From positions 4,294,985-4,358,984 of the forward strand of contig OZ029915.1 of NCBI GenBank assembly GCA_964023275.1: DNA of 64,000 bases. Reading direction: 5' to 3'. Within the stretch, counting starts at the first letter, position 1. The number at the start of each line of letters is the position of its first letter. The notes beneath the pieces were generated by a model. It ran no database searches. It worked only from the letters and a program-made list of their open reading frames with translations, and had not been told where the DNA came from. The stretch comes from Norana najaformis (lineage: Eukaryota; Annelida; Clitellata; Crassiclitellata; Hormogastridae). The position numbers were made by a program, and so were the translations under genes. Shown piece by piece: positions 10,941 to 25,500 of the stretch.

Positions 10941-11080
10941 GCTTGAGCACAACAAGAAACTTCTAGACATCGGCTTAGAAATCAAAAGATTAAGAATTTG
11001 AATTGTTACAGGAGCGCACTAGAAATTCGTAAGCAAGACATCAAGAAGATCAATAAGTTGCAGTAGAATCTGACGAAGTC

Positions 11081-11508
11081 ATGAAGCTCTGCGTGTTAGT
11101 GAGAGGAGACTGGCTGGCGATCTCTGTCGAGGAGAAGCGGACAATTGGATGGCTGGCAAGGGAGGTCTTGAGGCTCTACTGTAAGAAGAAGGGCATCAAA
11201 GACTCGGAGTCGCTCGTACTCGGGATATCTCGGATGCGTAGAGCCAAATGTGGCACAGAGCTAAATCCGGAAGACACGGTTGGATCCATACTTGATGACG
11301 ACGACATCATCTCTGTCGGTAAGAGGACATACATCGGTCGTCTGTATGGAAATTTGTTTGTCTGTCTGTGTAGTTCTCTTTCTGCCTGCCTGTCTGTCTG
11401 CCTATCCGTCTGTCTGCCTATCCGTCTGTGTGCCTATCCGTCTGTCTGCCTATCCGACTGTCTATCTATCTGTCTGTCTATCTATCTGTCTGTCTATCTA
11501 TCTGTCTA

Positions 11509-11548
<40 letters not shown>

Positions 11549-14500
11549 TCTCTGAGTTCTCTCTCTCTCTCGCTCAGAGTACACCTGGGTGCTAATCGTG
11601 GGAAAATTGGGTATTTGGCTCTGTCAGTGGGTTTGTTAGGTTGCGATTTGTTGGGTAGGAGCAAAATATGTAACATACAGATACTTTAATAGACACGTTT
11701 CAGTGCCTCTGACTATTCTGATGGGTTCAAAAAAGCGCTATATAAATGATCATATTACATACATACAAAATATAGGTTTAAGGGTAAATATGTAACTTTA
11801 ATAGAGAATTGTCCGAAGCAGTGAAGGGAAGTTTCCACTTGGGAAGTCCTTATAAAGGGCGTCTATGTGCATTTGTATGCATTTGTCGTATTCTTAATAA
11901 CTTTGTCATTTGCCAATTGTTCTACAAGTTCGCTGGAGTCGCTCAGGTGCGGACTAAAACATCGTGTTTTTCTGACTTCTTATCCTCTGTTCAGCCTGTT
12001 TTCTGTTCGCTGGAACATCATGAATCTCTACTGGTTCTGCTTAAATTTAGTTTCCCCCGCCTTCCAGCCCAGGCTGCAAGGGCGGTGAAAAAGGGGTGAC
12101 AGGGCGGTCAAAGGGCGGTCAAATGGCGGTCATATGGCGGTCAAAGGGCGGTCAAAGGGCGGTCAGAATGCAGTAAGAGACCGTGAATTTAAAATGCGGC
12201 TTTCCTTAGAAGCGATCAAACGACTAATGAATGCCTTTGCGTTAAAACTAAAGCTTACGACAACGGCATTCTAAAAGTGTACCTAGATGGTAAGGGATTA
12301 TATTAGATTAGATTAGATTAGATTATACTGGATTAGATTAGATCAATTCAGAATAGTTCAGCTAGGCATTTAGACCTGTCGGATTTTGAGTTGCTTTAGA
12401 TGCTGTTTGTGATATTTGCAACAGAATGCGGCAGCTGTTTTGATGATTCGATGGAGAAGAACCACGTGTCTCAGGACCAGTTCAGTCAGTCGTCGAACTC
12501 CTCCGAAGATGAAAAGTAACTCAAGCTTCTTCTTCGTTGTCGTTATCGTTATAACTTTCGTCATCACAATCGTTGTCATCACTATTGTTTTCTTTGTAGT
12601 CGGCGTGAAAAGTTAATTCAGCAAAAGCCGATGAAAGTAAATGCCACAGCGTCAAAGACTAGTAGATTCTGATCTAATCTTATTCTTTCCTTCCTGCCTG
12701 CCTTCTTTCTTTCTTTCTTTCTTTCTTTCTCTGAACCTCGCAAATTGATCGACGACCCTCGCCAATCGATCCCTGACTAGTAAATCGATCACTGGTCCTG
12801 TAACTTGATTCCTGACCCTGCAAGATCTTTGCAAATCACTAACTTATCTATCAATCGGTAAAGGCAGAATAGCCAACGGCTCCCGATGGGCAGAAGGAAG
12901 ACGACTGTGGCGGATAGTGTTTCAAACTGCGGTGACGAAGAGGAAAATGGAGAAGAGTAAGACACCCTGAAACGGGTTGAAGCTGTCGTTTTTACAAATA
13001 TAGTATTTACATTTATATCCAAAGTATCCAGTTATCCGATTAGTTACAATGTATATACTACTATGTTTGTGTTCACGTTCTTGTTTTAGGTTTCTCGAAA
13101 AACATTCGCTAAACGAGGTAAACATCTGACTTCAGCCACTACCTCCCCAAGTTCACGATTTTCTTCCTGAGACTCTTTCGCTCTAAACTAAACACTTACC
13201 TCGTCTGTTCATTTATGGCTCTTAATTCTTCCTGTTGTCCGGTTATAATGTGCACTTCTAAACACTGTAAGGGAACATTATCACATTCCAGCTGAATTGT
13301 ATTGCTGGATATTGTACACCTCTGTTGCTCAGTTTCATACGGAAGCGTGTCCAGAATTGCTGCCAATGCATAGGGCGACATGATTGCAAAATCTGAGGCG
13401 TTTTAAAACAATTACGAAGCACGCAAGTCCTCTAAGCCAAAGGGGCGTATTTCCACTATTCCCCTTTTGAATTATCTATCAATCATTATAATATAATGCA
13501 TAGTCAGTAGCTTAACTAGGGGTCCGAAAGGCCCGCAACGGCTGTGGGGCTGGCCCCGAATCTGAAACAGAAGGACCCACTAAGAGCCTGATAAAGGACG
13601 AACTTTGACCAGGGACCCCTAAGTTTGAAGTAACGTCATCGTGTATAGCAGGATAAATACAAATGAATATATACGTATATACATACCCATATCTATGTAT
13701 GCATATATATGTATATATATATATATGTGAGCGGAGTACATATCATGATTGTTCTGCATATGCGTGATTAAAATAGAATGACACTTTTAGGTAATTCTGG
13801 ATGGACGGAGTCTGACCTGCGCTGAGCTGATGCGACTTGACACGGGCCTGTGTAAGATAAAGGTAAAATACACCGGATACCGGTAGATCGTAGTCGTAAT
13901 CTCGAGATTTCTACAGCTCCCAATGAAAGCTTAGTCGCGGGAGTCACAAGCGCTTATAGCCATGTACAGGCTGAAAAGATGTAAATGTAAGTGTAATTGA
14001 ATTAATACAAAAAGAAGGCCCTAATTGTAATTTAATTGAATTTTTGATGATGTACTTCTCTTCTTCTTTTCAACCGTCCTCGGTACGAGGGTTGGTCGCA
14101 TTGTAGACGATTCTTCTCCATCCACTCCTATCCTCGGTTCTTCTCAGCAACTTCTCTGTGTCCATGCCCGTCCATTCACTGATGTTGTCCATCCACCTCT
14201 TCCTTGGTCTTCCTCTTGCTCTTGCTCCCGGAGCTGTTCCTTGCATGATCTCCTTCTCCAAACAATCACCCTGTTTCCTCATTATGTGTCCAAAGTACGA
14301 CATCTTTCTTCTTTTGATTAATTCAAGCAAACTCCTTTCCACACCAGCCGTCTCTAGAACCCACTCATTTGTTCTTTTTTCTGTCCATGATATTCTAAGT
14401 ATTTTCCGAATGCGATGATGTACACTGTCACTGTAATTGACCCAAGCCTGAACATACATACGGTACATACAAGCAGATAAAACAAAAGAACATATAAACA

Positions 14501-17500
14501 ATTGCATACAGGCACCTGAAGACTGTCCTGTTTAACAGTGGTTTTACTTTTTCGGGTCGGAAGCACCTCTGTTGAGTTTATCCTCTAAGAAGTGCTTTAT
14601 AAATCTCAAATTACAATTACATAAACAATTTTGTCTATTGTCTCTCGATCATGTGGTAAGAGCTATACCCCTTATAGTGAGTCCCGCTTATCAAACATAA
14701 ATCTAAGACCGCTTCTCTGTAGTAAGCCTTCTTTGTTCCTAAGCCTGTGAATTTCATTTGCAGTTATCTGAATCTGCAGTTGCTAACGTCAACCGAGCCA
14801 GGAAAATCGTTGAAGATATCGTCCGAGAAAACAAAGGTATAGAAGCAACCGCAATTTCACCCAGCGCTATATAATCCAGTAAATGCGCTACACAAGTTGG
14901 CTATTTTAATCTTAGGTGATATGCTCTTATTAGTTGTTTAGGCATATAGATGTTATCTTGTCAGTTGTAAATTAACATTGCTCGAGTCTATCTTGTACCC
15001 AGAAACTACACACTAGATCGCCAAAACTGTCCCTTATAGGGAAACCTCTGTTTCTCTCCGTTAGCTTCGAGCCATGTAAGCAACTGTCAAAAACTGTCCG
15101 GATTTTCAGAACTTTCTCCAGCATACCGCCCTGTTAAAACAAGCTTTTTGTTATGTTATTCGCCAGATAGCGCCATCACATATACAGCAGGACCAAAGAT
15201 ATCTTTGGCAGGACTATGTACGCACGCATGTGATACTATTATTATTATCTAGATGATGCAGCAAAATTACTCGGCTCTATTTCAACCAGCCAGCCGATTA
15301 GTAGGTCATTTCGAATATCATTCAATCAGTTTAAATCAATGAATCAGTAAATCAGTCGGTGAAATAGTTGGTTTTGTATGTTTTAGTCGCTTACGGAATA
15401 AATACAGGATTCGGAAAGTTTGCCAGGACAGTGGTTGATAAGGAAAATCTTGAGTAAGTAGGCCCTTTATATAGGTACGTGTGTTGTGTTCTAACCAATC
15501 TGTTTTAACACGAGTTTTCAGTAAATAACATTCTTTCTGCTTCTCTTATCTTTCTTGTCGTTCCAATTATAAACACTCTGCAAATTAACATTTACTATAC
15601 TGTGCATGAGATGCAGAGCTCCTTTTAGACACCTTTAATACGTATGCGTTCTAAGCTATAATAAATTCTTCAATGGCGTTCGATTGCCTAACATCCCTCC
15701 AATGTTTAACAGCGAGAATAGTTAAAAAATTTCCTATCGACGCCAACGGCCTTTGATGCCATAAGATATGTTTAAACAGTGGGCACCATCGAATCGCCTA
15801 GGATTGACGGAAAGAATCCTATTAGGAACTGGCCTAATTAGCTACATCGGTAAACGCGTGTGCCTAGTAGCCCCTGTGCGTGAGGATCCTCGGTTCGCAA
15901 CCCGAAGGTGGCTTAATTCACAGATTTGAATCTTGGGCTAGCACGGTCCGTACACGAGACCTTAAATGACGTGGCGCCCATTCAAACGGGCAGCGGTGGT
16001 AAAATAAATTCATTGAAAAATGAGCAGGATCGAGGCCATACGGTCGGTATATAAAAGCATGTACATTTACATTTACTATACACGAGATGCAGAGGTCCTT
16101 TTAGACACCTTTAATACGGATGCTTTCTAAGCTATAATAAAGTCTTCAATCGCATACCATTGCTTGACTCTCCCCAAACAGTAAGTGAGAACTGTTAAAA
16201 AATTTTCCTATCGACGCCAAGGGCATTTGATGCCATAAGAACGATATCCTTAAATGTGGAACCCATTCGATCGCCTAGAATTGACGGAGAGAAATGTTGT
16301 AAGGTACAGTAAAGTCGGCATCAACGGCCTAGGCAGCCACCAGACGCTGTTAAAGACTAGATATAGGCCCCTACTTCTATGAGGATGCCGGTTCGCGTAC
16401 CGATAGTGGCCGTATTTCAGAGATTTAAATCTCGGGGACCTTAAATGGTGTGCCTTCCATTCAAACGGGCAGTGGTGATGAAGGATCTCACCCGGTAAAT
16501 TCATTGAAAAATGAGCAGGGTCGAGGCCATACGGTCGCTATATCATCCGTGTACATTTACATTTTACATTTACTATCATTCAAATTATTTCTAGCCTACT
16601 AATCTAGTATTATAAGTACAATTCCTGCCTTACAATATTTTTTGATCTCGCAGTCTAGTTTACTCCTCTGATATCTTGTTGAACCATTTAGGGGCCTATA
16701 TTCTTTAGAAATGAACCTCTGAGGAGGCAGCCGATTTAGGGTAACCTTACTATTTAGGGTAACCTTACTATTTAGGGTAACCTTACTATTTAGGGTAACC
16801 TTACTATTTAGGGTAACCTTACCCTTTAGAGTAGCCTTACTATTTAGGGTAACCTTGCTATTTAGGGTAACCTTACTATTTAGGGTAACCTTACTATTTA
16901 GGGTAACCTTACCCTTTAGAGTAGCCTTACTATTTAGGGTAACCTTACTATTTAGGGTAACCTTACTATTTAGGGTAACCTTACTATTTAGGGTAACCTT
17001 ACCCTTTAGGGTAGCCTTACTAACCTACTATTCCAGTCGTTTTGTAATTTTTGCGAATGGCTTTTATTCTGAATGCACGGCTTGTTCTTTCTAATAATAT
17101 TTCATTAATATCAGTGTAATATTTAATTGTAAATTAAATTTGATTAATTAATTGAGCTCGGCGTAATTAATTTTAATTAATTTTTAATAACATTGCAGAC
17201 AGTTGCAGGAAAACTTGATTCGCTCTCACGCTGCAGGTTGGTTTACTTAACAGCCACAGTTGCATGACAGTATATGATAGCATTCATGTAGAGCCATAAT
17301 GAAAACCGTAACTGAAAATTTATAGGCTATAGTCTATTTTAGACACCACTTAAAAATCTCCGGCCCCTTCGCCTTCCCATTTTTTGGATGAGTGATAACA
17401 GTAATGACCTGAATGAATTTAGACTTCTACGCAAAAGAACAGAGCGATTACTTACCTTACCTAAGTATATTACCTTACCAAAGGCCTTACTTTACTATGT

Positions 17501-20500
17501 TATCTTCTTTAACTTACCACATACTATGTCTTACCTGACCTTGGTTAATCTTACCTTACTTGCCTTATCATGTACCTTAACTACAGTACCTTGTGCCTCA
17601 TTACATTACATAATTATTACCTTACCATAACATATCAGATAACTTACATTACCTGATGCCAGCTTATATTATCTTATACTTTATCCTACCATGTACCTTA
17701 CCTTTCCAAATACCATGCCATAATTTATACTTACCTCACACCTTACCTTATCAAGGATAGGCGTTCTAAGCTATAATAAATTCTTCAATGGCGTTCGATT
17801 GCCTAACTTCCCATTAATTTTTAACAGCGAGAACAGTTAAAAAATTTCCTATCGACGCCAACGGCCTTTGATGCCATAAGATATGTTTAAACAGTGGGCA
17901 CCATCGAATCGCCTAGGATTGACGGAAAGAATCCGGCATACTTTACCCAATCTGATATTTCAAACGAGGTATAGAGCCGCATTTGTAATGACCCTAACGT
18001 GGTTTTGTATCGGATGTGTTTCGCAGGTGTTGGTCAACCTCTGAGTCCATCACACACCCGTCGTCTGTTGGCGCTGCGTATCAACGTCCTTGCGAAGGGC
18101 TACAGCGGCATCAGTCTGGCCACACTCAACCAATACATCGACGCGTTCAACGGTATACACTTACTATCTGGGTAGCGCTGAGATTTTCTATCGCCTGCGA
18201 CTCGATATACATTGTTGTTGCTGTTATTATTATTATTATTGTTGTTGTTGTCGTCGTCGTCGTTGTCATCGTCGTCGTTGTTGTTGTTATTATTATCAGG
18301 ATTTTGCTTAGTAACGGCCATCAGAATTCTAGACGTATTCGAATTTCACTAGAAATTTATCCCTACAGCGCCCAACGAAAGCTAAGTCGCGGGAACCAGC
18401 CTAGTCAAATCGGCCTATTGTGTGTACGTAATTGGAGAGAGTCGTGTGATTCCGCTTGGACACACCTTGTTGTTCTCTCGGCTTTAGCAGTCTTTGCCTG
18501 AACATCGGAACTATTCCGCAAGGAAACGTTTCTCGTTGCAGTAACATTACTTTACGTGTGATGAAGGCCATTTGATGTGTTGTAAACATTGTTGTCATCT
18601 TTGCTTTCCATTACCTACTTCTTGTTACTGTTCTTAATCTGTGAGAAGTCCATTTACACGTGCATTGAGGATAGTTGCTTGAATATCCGTTGTTTCCTGT
18701 GTCTTTCTTTCTGACGGAAGCCAGGCTTACCTGTGGCTTTTTCCCTGAGGACTTCTTGACTTTTTCTGGGCTGACGTCTGACCGATCTGTGGGCAGAGAT
18801 TAAGCTAGGGTTAGGGTTAGGGTTAGGGTTGGGTTAGGGTTGGGTTAGGGTTGGGTTAGGGTTGGGTTAGGGTTGGGTTAGGGTTGGGTTAGGGATGGAT
18901 TAGGGTTGGGTTAGGGTTAGGGTTAGGCTTAGGGTTAGGGGTCAGATTCGGTTCCAGGTCAAGATCCAAGAGTCAGGCAGACAGATAGTCAGACGGATAT
19001 GGTGGATGGTGTTTGGAATTAGACAGTGGAGTAGCTATCCTTCCGAGGGCCCTTGTGCAAACTGAACTTTGGCTATTTTGCTTTAAGTAATTGAGCAACC
19101 GGGTTTTGTGCGTTGCACAACCTGCACAACCTATTGCTACGCCCCTGGAATTGGAGCAGAAACATAGATAAGGGGAAGAGGAGGAATCAGGATAGGAGTT
19201 GTGGAAGAGGAGTCTAAACCTTTTCATATGCATGTATATGGACGTCTTTTGTCGTCTGTGTTGTAGCGTCCTGTCTGCCTTGGATCCCTGAGAAAGGAAC
19301 TGTGGGGGCCAGCGGGGATCTCGCTCCCCTTGCCCACCTCGCTCTCGGGCTGATGGGCGAGGGAAAGATGTGGAGTCCAGAGTCAGGATGGGGAGATGCA
19401 AAAGCAGTGAGTAGATACACAGCGGCATTCAATGTCTGATGTTATTTTCCACATCATACAACGGTCCACACTCAGTGCAATTATCTATAGCAATAAAATA
19501 TTAAGACCGTGACCCGGGTTAAGTAAGGGGTAACAGCACATAGACTTTTATGTAAAAGAAAAGAGCGATTACTTACCTCATCTAAGTTCGTGACCTTACC
19601 AAACGCCTTACTATACCATATCATATTCTCTGACTTACAATAAACCTGGCCTTAGCTCATCTTACCTCACTTACTTATCATATACCTTGCCTTCGAACGA
19701 TATAAGGTAAGAGGTCTCGGATGAAGCCATAAATGGCAGGCTATTATGTTCTGCGTGACCAACCATGTTTAGTTTAGCTCCTACTATAAGTGATCTTCCT
19801 TTCCATATTTTCAGCACTGCTTCAGCCTACGATTCCTCGCTCAGCCGATGGACAAATGGCGTGTTAACAAATGTCTTACTTACTTACTTCCTTACTTACT
19901 TACTTCAGCGAATTTGCCGCTGCAATTGTAACTGTAATAAAAAAAATTGTATAGCGCCGCCGCTTCAAGAAAAACTAATCAGAGGTGTTGTCTCTGTTAA
20001 CCTAAGAGATGATAAAGTACTTTTAAACTGAGTAGTTTGTTCTCTGTGAGTAGCTACATAAATTGTACAAATGGCCTACATTACAATACGGTATAAAAGT
20101 TCACCAATAAACTTAGGTAACTATAAAAAGCACAATTGGCAGACTCCCGTGCACACAGAGCCTGTGAATAATAAGTTAAATGTTGTTATTAATATTTTGC
20201 ATAGATTTTGGAGAAGAATGGACTGCAGCCATTGAAGTTGGGTCCAAAAGAGGTCAGTCGAAATGAAATGGTTGACCATAGTCTATTTCTAGTCGTCGGA
20301 CAAATAAAAAGTGAACGAAACATTAAAATATTTTAAACAGACATTCAAAAAGCATTAGGGATATAGGATCACGGCTACGCTATTTCTAAAGTCTGTTAAA
20401 CCTGATAAACCTGATTGTTATAGTTGATTGTTATAGTTGATTGTTATAGTTGATTGTTATAGTTGATTGTTATAGTTGATTGTTATAGTTGATTGTTATA

Positions 20501-22481
20501 GTTGATTGTTATAGTTGATTGTTATAGTTGATTGTTATAGTTGATTGTTATAGTTGATTGTTATAGTTGATTGTTATAGTTGATTGTTATAGTTGATTGT
20601 TATAGTTGATTGTTATAGTTGATTGTTATAGTTGATTGTTTGAACAGGTTGACTTAATTGAAGCGATTTTTGCACTTATTTGCGTAAGGTAGCTAGGTCT
20701 TACTAAGGCATTTAATAATACAATTGGATTTGCTTAACCTGCTGTTACTGAATGTTAGATTCTGTTTCCTCTTATTACTTTGTTCTATAAGAAGAGCCAC
20801 ACAGATTGCGAAATACAGCATAATATATAACATACAATATATACAATATATTGCATGGAATGGATGTTATACAGAAGAGATATTAACCATCGTTTCCCTT
20901 AGGGACTACATCGTTTCATTTGATGGCAACATAATTTCATGATTTAATGGTTTTTTATAATTAATCTAAATGGCTGACTCCTTTGATTAACCCATTTTAA
21001 CTAAAACGTCTTTTCTGTGATTTTAGGGCATAGCGCTAATTAACGGAACTCAACTGTTAACTGCTCTAGGAGTTGAAGGTAATTTAGTAACTTAATAATA
21101 ATTAACGAGCTTATTCACAGGCGCTCAGTCAAGTTGTGTGAGTATTCACATGTTAGAGTTTTAATTACTGGCTTTCACTATCAGTTCCATTAACCGATGC
21201 CATGCGAATTATTGCAGCAGCGTAAGCAAACCTTACATTCAGTTTTTTAATTAATAAATAACCTGTTTTAATAAATCAATAATCTGTTTTAATAAATAAA
21301 TAGGTCTATTAACTTAGAGGACGCGAGAATTTGTATAACGGAATACAATAGTAATCGTAAACTATAGATTTATACAGCGTCTAAAGAACGCCAGGCGCTC
21401 AGTCAGAACAAAGAAGGTGCAACACGTGAGGTCAGGTTCAGTTCTAGATCGAGGCAGACAGACGGCTACGTAGGGTAGAATTGGAGCGGTGAGGAAGGTA
21501 AGGAGAAGAGGAAGAATCAGGAAAGGATTTGATGAAGAGGAATGTTTTCAGTTTTGAGAGAAAGACCTGTGCAGAGATTGCAATGGGTGAAGAGTTGGTG
21601 AGTTGATCGGATGGGTTAGATAGTTGCCGTAATTCTGGCGGGAGTTTTTCCAGCGGGCTGATCAGCTTGAGCAGCCTAAGACTCTGCCTTTGCAACACAG
21701 TGGCAGCAGAACACTTTTTATGTGACACCTGTATTACATTATATATTATATTACACCTATATATGGTCAGCACTGAACATCGGAGCATCGCATCGTCAGT
21801 CAGTATTTTTTGTTTTTCTTTCTCTTTGTGAATCTAATGAAATCATTTCCTTTTTTTGGCCAAAAGGTTTGCAAAGAGCAGACGCCATCTGTCGACAGGC
21901 TGACGTCATAGCTGCGCTGACCATAGACGTCCTCAAGGGATCCGTCAGGGCCTTCGATTCAGGTACTAACTATATATACGCACACATTATACATATATAT
22001 GATATTATATATCCAATATACACTGTGACATATATTTATATACACATGTGATACCTTTATGTTACAGTGTTGTTATATATACATTCTATAGGCTTATATT
22101 GATACATTTTTACTCATAGGTCCTATATCAGCGCAACAGATTCAGATTTACTGAGTAATAAATACTTTGAATGAAACAGTAAACAGACAACTTGCAATGT
22201 TTTGCTTTTGAACACCTACGTGAGTGGTGCTTCTGCCTCTGCTTCTCTGCCTCTGCCTCTGTCTCTGCCTCTCCCTCTCCGTCTTCCTTTCCTGTACACG
22301 TGTAGGTCTACCGTCATTTCGTTCTCAACTTAAAACTTACCTTTTTAAAATTGCTTATCCACCGTAGGCTGCCTCTCTGTCTTGTGGACTGACCTTCTGG
22401 ATGCTGATCTGATTGTGGCTTGGCTTTGGTGCGCCATGGGTTGATGCCTTGTGCACTAGACACCGGCGCATTAGAAGTTGC

Positions 22482-22566
<85 letters not shown>

Positions 22567-25500
22567 TGTTTTGATGTTGTGTGTTTGTTTGTAGACATTC
22601 ACATGACCCGTCCGCACAATGGACAGATAAAAGTGGCCGGTCGCCTTCGCTCACTCCTGCATTCGGATGCCTTTCCATCCCAGATCTCAGGTATAGGCCC
22701 CCACGCGATCTCTATACATGAAGCAAACCCGTATTCAGCGCCACCGCTTGAGTTTTTGTCGTTGTAACACAGGCTCCAAGTTACATGATCGTAATTGTAA
22801 TAACGATAATTTATACAGCATCATAAGTAGCGAGCTTTGCAACAAAGCTTGTGCCCTTTTACTCGAGGCGCTGACTTACCATTGTTGAGTTGCCCACTAT
22901 GGTAAATGTAATAGTAAAAATGTACTTGTGTTTCTATAGTGACCGTATGGCCGTAGTCAACACCACCAGTTGTTTTTTTGTCGTTGAAACACAACTTACA
23001 TGACTGTAATTGTAATAGCGATAATAATTTCTACAGCTTCGTAAGTAGCGAGCTTAGCAGCAAAGCTCGTAAATGTAAATGTAAAATGTAAATGTACGTG
23101 GTTTTATATAGCGACCGTATGACCTCTACAATTCACCTTGCTTTATAAACGAATGAAAGTTTGTCTAATGAGGCACCGTCCTAGGAATTGATTTACCCCT
23201 AGAGTGGCAGGGATAAAGTAACGGAAACACTTTTGCTTCAAAGGACATCATGCAGCGGCGCAGCACAGAAAAAATGGACAGTAAACAAATAAATACAAAG
23301 AATAGAAATTAGCGAATGGAAAATAAACAAACGAAAAGGCCTAATAAATAATAGACAAACAACTGAATGATTTTATAAATGAGATAGGGCCTAAGCTTAG
23401 CGTATTGCGTTGTATCACAGATTATCTCTAGTTTTCATTTATTTTATGATATTGTTTGTCTATAGTTGTTGTTTGTTATGTTGTTTGGTACTGCAGAGAG
23501 CCATACAAACTGTGATCGTGTTCAGGACCCATACAGCATGCGATGCTGTCCACAGGTAGCTTCATCTACTTAAAGGCGCCTATCTTAACGAAGATGAGAT
23601 GCTAAGATGCTATAAGAAATTATGATATTTACAACTCTAATTGATGTTGAAATAATTCGTGAAACGTTCTGGATTTTAACATCGTTGAACTATGCACGTT
23701 TTAGGCCTTAAGTAACAAAATAGCACACAATTATTTAGCAACTTTAAAAACCTTGTCATAATGTGAATGATCTTAACTTTTCTCCCATTACGCAAACAGC
23801 CTACCTTTCTAAATAAGTCTAAAAATTATGCCCCGCTAAGATGTCCTGTTCTGACATCTTCTTCCAAAAGGCCAATATATTACTTTTAAAGTGCATATAA
23901 GCAATTTGTTATAGCCTCTAACAGTAGGCCTGTTTCATGCTCATATTAATTTAACAGACAGTTTTTTTATGTTTTTGTCGATAACGCTAGATAATCGGTT
24001 GCTCGCTAACCGTCGTTATACGCCTTACCCCAGGACTCATCTCTCAGTCGATGGACTTATGGCGTGTTAACAAATGCATTTACTTACTCGCTTACTTATT
24101 TACCTAGAGCCTCGCGCTAGACCCAGTGGCAGGAAAGGGTAACAGTTACAGGAAACGAAGGTCTTTAAGCGTTTAAGGGATAGAGCTGCCAAAGCCCGTT
24201 TTCTGTCGATGGGATTTACAGTTCTAGTTCATTGAGCTGGTGTTGTAGGTGCATGGAATCGTCAACGACACGGTTGATTTCGTTCGCGGTATTTTGAGCA
24301 TCGAGATGAACAGCGCCACAGACAATCCGGTATCCTTTCTGATGTTTTAGCAGGTATTACGCCTTCAAGGACACAAATAAGACTTGTATTCTTCTTACTT
24401 TTAAGCTAAATGTCTGTCTATAGGCTATTTATAAACGCATGGTGATTGATTAGCCTTAGAAATCGATCGCTTCTATAGAATAAAACAGGCAGATTTAGCT
24501 ATAGGCGTGGGGAGGTTGCCCCGCCTCTCTTGGTCACATTTAGCTATAGGTGTGGGGAGGTTGCCCCGCCTCTCTTGGTCACATACTGGCGCCCCTCAAA
24601 TCAGACCCGTGCATGGTAGACCGCCAGAATGAGGGCGCCCTTCTGGAAATGCCTCGCTCCCCCACGCAAGCAATCCTGGAGCGGCCAATGGTTATAGTAC
24701 AAGAAGCTTGACTTTTCAGCAGCTTCAGGCTATTGTCTCAAGTATACGGCACAAGAGGCATCTATTTTTGAATGTCTATTATTGTCATTGTCTGCCTGTC
24801 CTTGTCTCGAACTGTGTCTCTACTTCCTTTCTACAGCGGTTAAATGTAGAGCAGAAAGTTTGAAATGAACTTTCTCACCGAACTTTGCCCTACTGCTTGC
24901 TAACTTCTACAGGGTGCTTGGGTTTTGTTTATTTGCATTAACCAGTACACACTGCCACTCCACTTTATTTAGTATATAAACATATATATATATATATATT
25001 ATATAAAGACATATAAATATATATATATATACACACTAATAAAGTGGATGTGCGTATATAGGCCTACATCTACTTCTTCAACGTATGCGGAAGTTGTTTG
25101 CGGACACGATGGCTCTGTCACCAAGCAGTATAATTTGGTAGCGGCGTAAACTGTGAAATCAACGGCAAGTCCTGAGATGCATTGGCCCCGTTTCCAGGAC
25201 CTTGGGATTCGTCCGTTGCCGGCTCAAGGGCCTAAAAAAAAGTAAATGAACGCATCCCCTACGTCTCACTTGTGGGATATGGGATATTTTACTTTATTTA
25301 CAGTTGCAAGCGTCATCCCCAGCGAGATGAAGAGCCAATAGCCCACCATTGAAGCGTGTTTGCGGACAGACAACGACAATGTGCCGACAGTGTGCGCCGT
25401 TGTCTGCACTGCACCATAGCTGCATGAAGGGTCAGTAGCTTGACCCCGTGTGACAAGGCGATTGTATGTACAGCAGCCCTGACCCGTCCGAAATCGGTTA

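Noticed and set aside
12254..12289. Possible 36-nt HAL exon encoding [12 protein letters not shown]
   Set aside because: Looks like the 'ILDG' region, but the better-supported exon at 13791-13862 ([16 protein letters not shown] ... KIK) already supplies it, and the phases do not connect.
12811..12870. Possible HAL exon with SIGKGRIA resembling the GKGRYKI motif
   Set aside because: No phase-compatible donor follows; 13791-13862 fits both homology and phase.
16735..17018. Plant-type telomere repeat
   Set aside because: TTTAGGG occurs once per 18 bp and is never tandem; the real telomere-like tract is at 18.8 kb.
16855..17094. Repetitive LFRVT open frame
   Set aside because: Translation of the 18-bp minisatellite.
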